Below, one piece after another: positions 1 through 5,521 of a stretch of 5,521 nucleotides of DNA. The position numbers and the translations under genes are program-made. The stretch spans positions 1 to 5,521 of the forward strand of contig JABXJV010000426.1 in the NCBI GenBank assembly GCA_013375355.1. The letters are read 5' to 3'. The notes beneath the pieces were generated by a model, which was not told the DNA's origin, did no database searches, and worked only from the letters and a program-made list of their open reading frames with translations. How positions within the stretch are numbered: the stretch's first letter is position 1; the number at the start of each line of letters is the position of its first letter. Source of the DNA: Candidatus Helarchaeota archaeon (lineage in GTDB: Archaea; Asgardarchaeota; Lokiarchaeia; Helarchaeales; JABXJV01).

Positions 1-695
1 ATCCGAAAATATTAGAAAGCAGACCAATTATTTATTCTCTTCTTGAAAAAGAATTTAGAAATACCAAAAATAATAACAGTGCCTTGCTTTTGGATTTGAT
101 AAAAAATAGAGAAAAAACCAGAGAAAAAAGACTTCAAAAAGGATACAAAAGTATGCGTAAAATGATAAGTACAAATCTGGACGATAAAACAGGTATAGTT
201 AATATTTTTGTTGAAACAGACAGGAATTGGCTTTCTAAGGCGATTGCCGATACCTTGATTGAATTGTTGATAAATTACAATAAGCAGACAAGAACTTCAA
301 AGGCGAGAGAGAACCGAATTTTTATTGAAGAACAATTAGGAAAAGCAGAAGAAGCCTTTAATATTGCAGATGAGAAGCTTACGGAACATCGTGATAAGAA
401 CAGGAAGATAGAGGATTCGCCTGAATTAATGAGGGAGCGCGGGCGTCTTCAACTGGAGTATGATTTTTGTCGACAAAATTATATAAATTTAAAAGATGAA
501 TATGAAATGGCAGTACTGCGAGAGGTAAAAGATACGCCAGTTATAAATGTTCTAAATACTCCAATTGTCCCACAGTTTAAAAGTAAACCCAAACGGATTC
601 TGATTGTCTTGATTTCATCTGGAATAGGATTAATATTTGGGATTATGGGGGTATTTATATTAGAATATGCAGGTACAATGAAAAAGCAACAATAA
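1..695 (+). CDS. Wzz/GNVR-type polysaccharide chain-length regulator, 3' part (5' end outside window)
   Basis: This is the C-terminal part of a polysaccharide co-polymerase of the Wzz type. These inner-membrane proteins set the length of O-antigen, capsule or exopolysaccharide chains made by Wzy-dependent polymerisation. The frame is open from base 3, so the gene runs in from the left edge. The TTG at 84 is internal and should not be taken as the start. About 230 residues are visible. Near the left edge is an ESRP-I segment typical of the family, then a long charged helical region likely to form a coiled coil (about 290-530). A proline-containing stretch follows (TPIVPQFKSKPKR, about 558-596), then one hydrophobic membrane segment (about 597-665), and the protein ends about ten residues later. 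No ATP-binding kinase domain follows the membrane segment, so this is a stand-alone Wzz rather than a Wzc-type fusion. The next gene starts 14 bases downstream. The family call is firm; the exact polymer is unknown. Confidence 0.88.
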   Translation, partial: PKILESRPIIYSLLEKEFRNTKNNNSALLLDLIKNREKTREKRLQKGYKSMRKMISTNLDDKTGIVNIFVETDRNWLSKAIADTLIELLINYNKQTRTSKARENRIFIEEQLGKAEEAFNIADEKLTEHRDKNRKIEDSPELMRERGRLQLEYDFCRQNYINLKDEYEMAVLREVKDTPVINVLNTPIVPQFKSKPKRILIVLISSGIGLIFGIMGVFILEYAGTMKKQQ

Positions 696-700
696 ATCAT

Positions 701-707
701 GAGGGTG
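701..707 (+). promoter_or_regulatory. Shine-Dalgarno site supporting the TTG start at 710
   Basis: GAGGGTG lies just upstream of TTG 710 and is a purine-rich near match to the GGAGGTG consensus. It supports the unusual TTG start. An ATG at 699 in another frame reaches a stop after four codons and cannot be the start of this gene. Confidence 0.6.
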
Positions 708-709
708 TT

Positions 710-1462
710 TTGAAAACGTTTATAGATAAAACTGCAGAAATAGATTTAAATGTGAGTATTGGAAATTTTACTTCTGTTATGAAGAACGTTAAAATTGGTA
801 GAGGGTCTGTAATCGGAAATTGCGTCAGCATTAATGAAGGTTCAATAATTGGAGATGGTGTTCGTATAGATGATAATTCTGTTATAGGAAAAAGACAACT
901 TAGAGCAAAATGGAGTGTAGTTCAGGATAAGGACATTGAAAAATCTTTAATAATAGGAAATGAATGCTTGATTGGCTCACATGTAGTCATCTATTGTGGT
1001 GCAAAAATTGGAAATTATGTTCTCGTTGCCGATTCTGCATCAATAAGAGAAAAGGTAATTATTGGGGATTTTACAATAATTGGCAGAAATGTTACTGTTG
1101 AACAAAAAACGATAATAGGTAGGAAGTGTAAATTGGAAACCGACTGTTATATCACTGCGTATTCTCTGATTGAAGATTTTTGTTTTATTGCTCCAATGGT
1201 CGTAACAACGAATGATAATTATTTGGGTAGGACAGAAGAAAGAAAAAAGCACTTTAAAGGGATAATTATTCGAAGGGGCGGGAGAATTGGTGCGGGTGCT
1301 GTAATACTGCCAGAGATAGAGATTAATGAAGATGGAGTGGTTAGTGCCGGAGCCGTTGTTACTTCTAACGTCCCAAGTAAAAAAATTGTTGTAGGTGTTC
1401 CAGCAAAAGTTTACGGTGACGTGCCGAAAGAGCAGTTGTTAGAGAATCAAGGTTGGGAATAA
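710..1462 (+). CDS. left-handed beta-helix acyltransferase, WbpD-like sugar N-acetyltransferase
   Basis: This 250-residue protein consists largely of hexapeptide repeats of the [IV]-G-x-x-x-x type (for example VSIGNF, SVIGNC, SIIGDG, LIIGNE, AKIGNY, VIIGDF, TIIGRN, TIIGRK, GRIGAG). This is the left-handed parallel beta-helix fold of acetyl-CoA-dependent transferases, which usually act as trimers. A loop with NDNYLGR at 168-174 and RKKH at 178-181, followed by the IIRRGGRIGAGAVILP segment and the late VVGVPAKV motif, matches the nucleotide-sugar N-acetyltransferase group that includes WbpD. His91 and His181 are candidate functional residues, but I cannot assign catalysis. It is longer than WbpD itself (roughly 190 residues). 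The TTG start is chosen because repeat-like sequence begins at once after it and the next in-frame ATG (779) would cut into the repeats. Sitting beside a UDP-HexNAc dehydrogenase, it probably modifies an amino sugar for the same polysaccharide (inference). Another acyl acceptor remains possible. Confidence 0.85.
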   Translation: MKTFIDKTAEIDLNVSIGNFTSVMKNVKIGRGSVIGNCVSINEGSIIGDGVRIDDNSVIGKRQLRAKWSVVQDKDIEKSLIIGNECLIGSHVVIYCGAKIGNYVLVADSASIREKVIIGDFTIIGRNVTVEQKTIIGRKCKLETDCYITAYSLIEDFCFIAPMVVTTNDNYLGRTEERKKHFKGIIIRRGGRIGAGAVILPEIEINEDGVVSAGAVVTSNVPSKKIVVGVPAKVYGDVPKEQLLENQGWE

Positions 1463-1476
1463 ATGTAATTTTTCGC

Positions 1477-1496
1477 AGCTTTTTTATAAAAAAGTT
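1477..1496 (+). repeat. AT-rich inverted repeat in spacer, centred on a 16-base palindrome
   Basis: Bases 1479-1494 form a perfect 16-base palindrome, CTTTTTTATAAAAAAG. As RNA it can fold into a six-pair stem with a UAUA loop, extended at the base by a G-U and an A-U pair (1477-1496). It lies in the spacer before the dehydrogenase gene. The stem is mostly A-U, so it is weak and could occur by chance in such AT-rich DNA. It lacks the GC-rich stem of a classical terminator. Confidence 0.35.
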
Positions 1497-1506
1497 ACGA
1501 ATTTCT

Positions 1507-1522
1507 AAATCTCTCGAGATTT
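1507..1522 (+). repeat. small inverted repeat (6-bp stem, CTCG loop) in spacer
   Basis: AAATCT (1507-1512) and AGATTT (1517-1522) are exact reverse complements around the loop CTCG. This is the second possible hairpin in the same 86-base spacer and ends 26 bases before the ATG at 1549. No function can be assigned from sequence alone. Confidence 0.3.
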
Positions 1523-1548
1523 TGTGGTTTAAAAAGAATTTAATTAAT

Positions 1549-2859
1549 ATGGATGATATATTTTATAAGCTAAAGGAAAAAATAAAAAATAGAAAATTAA
1601 AAATAGCGGTTATTGGTCTTGGATATGTTGGACTTCCTCTTGCTGTGGAGTTTACAAAGAATGGGTATAATGTAGTCGGAATTGAAAAAGATGAAAAAAG
1701 GATGCAAATGGTAAATAAAGGATATTCTTATATTGAGGACGTGAACAGTGAATTTCTTAAGGATGCTGTTAATTCTAAAAAAATGACTGTTACTAATGAT
1801 TATTCTGCTCTTAAAAAAGTAGATTGTATTAATATATGTGTTCCGACTCCGCTGGGTAAGACAAAAGCTCCTGATATTTCTTATGTTTTGGATGCGGCAG
1901 AAAATATTCAAAAATACTTATCCAGGGGTCAATTAATATTTCTTGAGAGCACAACATACCCGGGAACTACAAGAGAATTGGTAATGCCCATTCTTGAAAG
2001 AAGTGGATTAAAGACTGGGAGAGATTTTTTTCTGGTGTATTCACCCGAAAGGATAGATCCGGGTAATAAGATATATAATATAAAAAATATTCCGAAAATA
2101 TTAGGTGGTATAACAAGAAAGTGCACAAAGATAGGGAAATATTTTTATTTAGAGATAATAGATAGTATTGTAGAGGTATCATCGACTGATGCAGCAGAGA
2201 TGGTAAAACTTCTCGAAAATACATTTCGGAGTGTAAATATTGCCCTTGTTAATGAAGTTGCGATAATGTGTGATAGATTAAACTTGAATATATGGGAGAT
2301 AATAGATTCAGCTTCTACTAAGCCTTTTGGATATATGAAATTTTATCCTGGACCTGGTTTGGGTGGGCACTGTCTTCCTGTTGATCCTCATTATCTATCC
2401 TGGAAACTAAAAAGTCTTAATTATCGGGCAAGATTTATCGAAATTGCTGGTGAGATAAATTCTGAGATGCCGCTGTTTGTGATAAATAAAATTATAGAAT
2501 CACTTAATAGACAAAAAAAATCAGTCAATGGGTCAAAAATCCTACTCATAGGGATTTCTTATAAAAGAGACGTCAGTGATATTCGCGAATCACCGGCTCT
2601 GGATATATTGAATATCTTAGAAAGGGAAGGAGCATCAGTATATTATCACGACCCTTTAGTTTCAAATTTTATTTTAAATAAAAAAGAATATAAATCAAAG
2701 TACATAAATGAAAATTTACTAAAAAAGATAGATTGTGCTGTAATTATAACAGATCATTCTAATGTTAATTACAGATTAATTTTAGATAATACTAAAATTA
2801 TTGTTGATACAAGAAATGCATATAAAGGTATTAAAAACAGAAAGGTTATTACTCTCTGA
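1549..2859 (+). CDS. UDP-N-acetylhexosamine 6-dehydrogenase (WbpA/WecC-type nucleotide-sugar dehydrogenase)
   Basis: This cytoplasmic enzyme would oxidise C6 of a UDP-N-acetylhexosamine (UDP-GlcNAc or UDP-ManNAc) to the uronic acid with two NAD+. Counting from ATG 1549 it has 436 residues, the usual family length. The N-terminal NAD-binding domain carries GLGYVG (23-28), then ESTTYPGTT (133-141) and SPERIDPGN (165-173). The central domain has Lys220 in the VKLLENT stretch. The catalytic cysteine is Cys275 within GGHCLPVDPHYLSWK. The C-terminal UDP-binding domain contains GISYKRDVSDIRESPA (335-350). The GGHC-PVDP and KRDVSDIRESPA forms favour N-acetylhexosamine dehydrogenases over UDP-glucose dehydrogenase; which epimer is used is not resolved. 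The frame stays open upstream to a TTG at 1453, overlapping the acetyltransferase end. Those 32 extra residues look unlike the family and precede the normal N-terminus, so ATG 1549 is preferred, although no clear ribosome binding site precedes it. The glycosyltransferase gene starts 19 bases after the stop. Confidence 0.92.
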   Translation: MDDIFYKLKEKIKNRKLKIAVIGLGYVGLPLAVEFTKNGYNVVGIEKDEKRMQMVNKGYSYIEDVNSEFLKDAVNSKKMTVTNDYSALKKVDCINICVPTPLGKTKAPDISYVLDAAENIQKYLSRGQLIFLESTTYPGTTRELVMPILERSGLKTGRDFFLVYSPERIDPGNKIYNIKNIPKILGGITRKCTKIGKYFYLEIIDSIVEVSSTDAAEMVKLLENTFRSVNIALVNEVAIMCDRLNLNIWEIIDSASTKPFGYMKFYPGPGLGGHCLPVDPHYLSWKLKSLNYRARFIEIAGEINSEMPLFVINKIIESLNRQKKSVNGSKILLIGISYKRDVSDIRESPALDILNILEREGASVYYHDPLVSNFILNKKEYKSKYINENLLKKIDCAVIITDHSNVNYRLILDNTKIIVDTRNAYKGIKNRKVITL

Positions 2860-2878
2860 AATATAGAAATTTTCAGAT

Positions 2879-3991
2879 ATGAAAATTTGTTTTATTGGAG
2901 ATAGTAATAGTATTCATACTAAAAGATGGTATAAATTTTTTCGGAAGGAAGGATATTCAATTGATATAATATCATGGAATAAGGATCCTGAAATACCACA
3001 AAAAAATATGCATAACATACCATTTAATTTTATTCTAAGAATTAAATATCTGCGTGCAATTTTTATTTTAATTTGGTCCATACGAAGAATTCATAAAATT
3101 AATCCTAACCTAATTCACATACATATGATTTCAAATTACGGGTGGGCATGTCTTTTTATTAAAAATATACCTATTATTGTTTCCATCGGTGGATATGATA
3201 TTCTTATAAGAGCGAAAGTTAGTAGGATTCATTTTTTCCTGTCAAAGTTACTTTTAAAGAAAGCGGATGGAGTCACAACATCTTCAAAATTTATAAAATC
3301 GGAACTGATAGAAAAATTTTATATAAAAGAAGAAAAAATAAAATACTTCTCGTGGGGAATTGATTTTAAATTATTTTCCAGTATCCCAGCTGAAGAAAGA
3401 AAAAATAACAAAATAAAATATAATATACCTGAAGATTATATTGTATTATTCCATAACAGATACTTTCCTGCAGCAAAGTATAAGATTCTTTTTGATTCGA
3501 TAAAAAATTTAAATGATATTTATTCAGAATTTGTGCTCATTTTGGTTAAAGGAGTATCTGTTGATAAAGACTGGTTAAAGGCTAAAAGGTATGTGGAAAA
3601 TTTGGGTATAGGTGATAAGGTGATATTTATAGATAAATTTGTTTCACAGGGAAAAATGTCACAGTTATTGAGTTTTTCTGATATATATATCAACATATTA
3701 ACACATGACCAGAGAGGATTATCTATATTGGAAGCTATGGCTGCTGGCTGTATTCCAGCAGTCAATAATTTACCTGTTTATCATGAATTTATAAAAAATG
3801 AAATCAATGGAATTATCTTTGATTCTGAAGAACCTGAACCCATTTCAAAAAAGATATACTGGATTATCAAAAACTTATCGGAATTAAAATCAAAGTTCAG
3901 AAAATATAATTATGTGTATATAAGAGAAAATGATGACAAGGGGAAAAATGAATATATTATGAAAGAATTATATATGGAAGTTTTGGGATGA
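2879..3991 (+). CDS. GT4-like (GT-B fold) glycosyltransferase
   Basis: This 370-residue protein has the two-domain GT-B layout of retaining glycosyltransferases that use a nucleotide sugar, usually acting at the cytoplasmic membrane face on a lipid-linked acceptor. It begins MKICFIGDSNSIHTKRW, a typical acceptor-domain start. It has SIGGYD (102-107), GVTTSSK (131-137) and the domain-linker motif WGID (159-162). The donor-domain signature includes Arg194 and Lys200, the likely phosphate-binding pair, and EAMAAGCIP (285-293). In the family's E-x7-E motif the second Glu is Glu285, while the first position holds Asp277, a conservative change. Donor and acceptor sugars cannot be predicted. No convincing Shine-Dalgarno sequence precedes the ATG, but it codes for the expected N-terminus and sits 19 bases after the dehydrogenase stop. 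The gene is the most AT-rich in the window by eye (some lines near 22% GC), which is common for transferred glycosyltransferase genes in polysaccharide clusters. Confidence 0.87.
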   Translation: MKICFIGDSNSIHTKRWYKFFRKEGYSIDIISWNKDPEIPQKNMHNIPFNFILRIKYLRAIFILIWSIRRIHKINPNLIHIHMISNYGWACLFIKNIPIIVSIGGYDILIRAKVSRIHFFLSKLLLKKADGVTTSSKFIKSELIEKFYIKEEKIKYFSWGIDFKLFSSIPAEERKNNKIKYNIPEDYIVLFHNRYFPAAKYKILFDSIKNLNDIYSEFVLILVKGVSVDKDWLKAKRYVENLGIGDKVIFIDKFVSQGKMSQLLSFSDIYINILTHDQRGLSILEAMAAGCIPAVNNLPVYHEFIKNEINGIIFDSEEPEPISKKIYWIIKNLSELKSKFRKYNYVYIRENDDKGKNEYIMKELYMEVLG

Positions 3992-4034
3992 TTTAATGTA
4001 TTGGTTTTTTCTTAATGAATGTTTCAGGCAAGGT

Positions 4035-4041
4035 AGGAGAG
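4035..4041 (+). promoter_or_regulatory. Shine-Dalgarno site favouring the ATG at 4045
   Basis: AGGAGAG, with AGGAG ending five bases before ATG 4045, is the best ribosome binding site in the window. It favours 4045 over the in-frame ATG at 4015, which has only T-rich sequence before it. Confidence 0.6.
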
Positions 4042-4044
4042 TTA

Positions 4045-5521
4045 ATGATTTTAAAATTGATTTCAGCATCAGGACATGATGTTAAGATAATTTATTTAAT
4101 GCTGTTTCAATGGAGAGAACCTCTTTTTTATTATAGTAATTCAAATTATGAACTTGTAAAAGAAAATATTTATAATTCAAAATATTTTTTTCTTTTTTCT
4201 TTATTTATTATAAATATTATCTTTCCCGCAATGGTATTAGCCCAGATGTATCCTCCGGAAATCGATCCTCCAGATAAACCATTTTCTTATTTTAGTTGTC
4301 CAACAGATGTTATTGGTGTTAAAGATGGGGTAGAAGGTACAGAGATTACGCCGGAGGGGTATCTATATACTGGATATGCTGAACTCATTTTTTACGTTGG
4401 TGAATCTACTATTCCTTTTAAGCAGCGGATCAAAACTCTTGAGAAAGGATATCTTCCAATAATCCATTATACCATGATTCACAATAACATTGCTTATTCC
4501 ATTGAAGTGTTCGGTGCTACATTGACAGGTAATCCAGAAGACAATCTAATTAATTTTATTCGTGTTGTTATAGAGAGTCTGGATAATCAAAAGCGAGCTG
4601 CTCAATTTATGGTTGGGGTTAGATATTCTGATTTACCTAACTTACATCGATTTAGCCGGGCTTATCCTAATATAAATTCGATTTCGTTTAACCCCGATTG
4701 GACTTATTCCATGACAAACCAATATGTGGCCAGGGATGGGAAAATCCTTTATTTCTTTAAAAGTATTTTATCACAGAATCCAAAGCGGTATTGGTTGATA
4801 GGTGTTCCTTATAAGAATGAGCATTCTACAAGAGAACTTCCGGAACCTAATCCTAACGTTCCTGTTGGCTTGGTTGAATATGAATATTATCTATTACCAG
4901 GGGAGAAACAAGTATTAGAATTCCGTATGCCATACTTTCCTATTGACGAAGGAGCTACTATTGCAGATGCTGTTCAAAATGCTTCCCATGAGGTCTATCG
5001 TGAAATTACGATTAATAATTGGGAAAACGTTTTAGCTTCCGGGATGCAGATCAGAATTTCGGAACCAAAGGTCGTCAATACATTCAAAGCAAGTTTAATC
5101 TATAATTTAATAGCTCGGGACAAGGTAAACGATGATTATATACAGAAAGTTAATGAATTTCAGTATGATAACTTTTACTTGCGGGATATTTCATTTATTG
5201 CGAATGATTATAATGTAACCGGATATCCCGATTTTGCCAATCAAGTCATTCGGCATTCCTTGAAATATCAAGGTGAGGATGGAAATTTTTTAACACATCC
5301 CGATCAATTTGATGGATTTGGACAGACACTTTGGTCATTTGGTCAACATGTTGCTATTACGGGAGATCTTAATTTTGCTCGGGAGGTTTTCCCTTCTGTT
5401 ACTAAAGCTATCGAATGGTTACATAATGTGCGCCAATCGGATCCCATAGGTCTTATTTCAACAGCCACTCCAAATGATAATGAGTATGTTTCTGGACATG
5501 TCACAGGTCATAATCTTTGGG
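4045..5521 (+). CDS. probable exported six-hairpin glycosidase-like protein, 5' part (3' end outside window)
   Basis: The frame is open from ATG 4045 (or ATG 4015, in frame) to the right edge with no stop, giving 492 visible residues. Residues 46-66 (KYFFLFSLF... to ...PAMVLA, then Gln67) look like a signal peptide with a cleavage-like VLA-Q site, but it lies unusually far from the start. A beta-rich region follows (about 70-300), with segments such as TPEGYLYTGYAEL and KTLEKGYLPIIHYT. From about 350 a helical region begins, with YLRD (378-381), FDGFGQTLW (422-430), GQH and ITGD, and NDNE (477-480) followed by GHVTGHNLW (484-492). This pattern resembles the (alpha/alpha)6 toroid of six-hairpin glycosidases (GH15, GH63, GH78 and similar), with an N-terminal beta-sandwich. 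Asp381 and Glu480 are candidate acids, unproven. I cannot name a family or substrate. It may trim or degrade a glycan outside the cytoplasm. GC content rises from about 4230 onward relative to the AT-rich bases before it. Confidence 0.75.
   Translation, partial: MILKLISASGHDVKIIYLMLFQWREPLFYYSNSNYELVKENIYNSKYFFLFSLFIINIIFPAMVLAQMYPPEIDPPDKPFSYFSCPTDVIGVKDGVEGTEITPEGYLYTGYAELIFYVGESTIPFKQRIKTLEKGYLPIIHYTMIHNNIAYSIEVFGATLTGNPEDNLINFIRVVIESLDNQKRAAQFMVGVRYSDLPNLHRFSRAYPNINSISFNPDWTYSMTNQYVARDGKILYFFKSILSQNPKRYWLIGVPYKNEHSTRELPEPNPNVPVGLVEYEYYLLPGEKQVLEFRMPYFPIDEGATIADAVQNASHEVYREITINNWENVLASGMQIRISEPKVVNTFKASLIYNLIARDKVNDDYIQKVNEFQYDNFYLRDISFIANDYNVTGYPDFANQVIRHSLKYQGEDGNFLTHPDQFDGFGQTLWSFGQHVAITGDLNFAREVFPSVTKAIEWLHNVRQSDPIGLISTATPNDNEYVSGHVTGHNLW

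Noticed and set aside
84..695. A complete 203-residue gene starting at TTG 84
   Set aside because: The same frame is open back to base 3 and its upstream translation fits the Wzz family, so the gene is truncated by the window edge and TTG 84 is internal.
699..713. ATG at 699 as a start for a gene or leader peptide
   Set aside because: It reads four codons and stops at 711-713. It more likely arises by chance within the ribosome binding region of the TTG start at 710.
1479..1494. Rho-independent terminator at the palindrome
   Set aside because: The stem is almost entirely A-U and no U-tract follows the stem, so it does not fit a classical terminator.
479..3765. Several minus-strand open frames of 65-104 codons
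   Set aside because: All lie opposite well-supported + strand genes, have no family resemblance, and are expected by chance antisense to AT-rich coding sequence.
3996..4079. Small 27-codon frame starting ATG 3996 in a second frame
   Set aside because: It has no ribosome binding site, no recognisable product, and overlaps the start of the long glycosidase-like frame. Its FRQGRRVND segment could be part of a frameshifted glycosyltransferase remnant, but this is too weak to call.
4186..4206. T-rich tract as a terminator
   Set aside because: No GC-rich stem precedes it and it is inside the long open frame, where it encodes the Phe/Leu-rich core of the signal-peptide-like segment.

Overview
The window is a stretch of an AT-rich bacterial surface-polysaccharide gene cluster. 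All genes are on the + strand and tightly spaced, so they probably form one operon or part of one. The sequence does not identify the organism. Base composition is low in GC and uneven between genes. By eye, the glycosyltransferase gene is the most AT-rich, and the acetyltransferase and glycosidase-like genes are less so. Two starts have good Shine-Dalgarno sequences (the acetyltransferase and the glycosidase-like gene) and two have none that I can see (the dehydrogenase and the glycosyltransferase). A Wzz-type protein plus a nucleotide-sugar dehydrogenase fits a Wzy-dependent capsule, O-antigen or exopolysaccharide locus in a bacterium.

Layout: (1) The 3' end of a Wzz-like chain-length regulator gene enters from the left edge and ends at 695. 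(2) A left-handed beta-helix acyltransferase gene (710-1462) starts with TTG. (3) An 86-base spacer (1463-1548) carries two small inverted repeats. (4) A UDP-N-acetylhexosamine 6-dehydrogenase gene (1549-2859) of the WbpA type follows; its upstream in-frame extension to 1453 is probably not translated. (5) A GT4-like glycosyltransferase gene (2879-3991) comes next. (6) A long reading frame from about 4045 (or 4015) runs off the right edge with no stop. It encodes a probable exported six-hairpin-glycosidase-like protein and fills a region that might otherwise look empty.

Working together (inference): the dehydrogenase would oxidise a UDP-N-acetylhexosamine to a uronic acid. The acetyltransferase could acetylate an amino-sugar derivative of that product, as WbpD does in the UDP-2,3-diacetamido-uronate pathway. 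The glycosyltransferase would add a sugar to a lipid-linked repeat unit, and the Wzz protein would set polymer length in the inner membrane. The glycosidase-like protein, if exported, could trim or degrade a glycan, but it may be unrelated to the cluster.

The part most worth a second look is the start of the last reading frame. About 45 residues resembling the N-terminus of a GT-B glycosyltransferase precede what looks like an internal signal peptide, in a very AT-rich stretch. This could be a gene junction or remnant. I see no RNA gene, CRISPR array, insertion sequence or convincing terminator.
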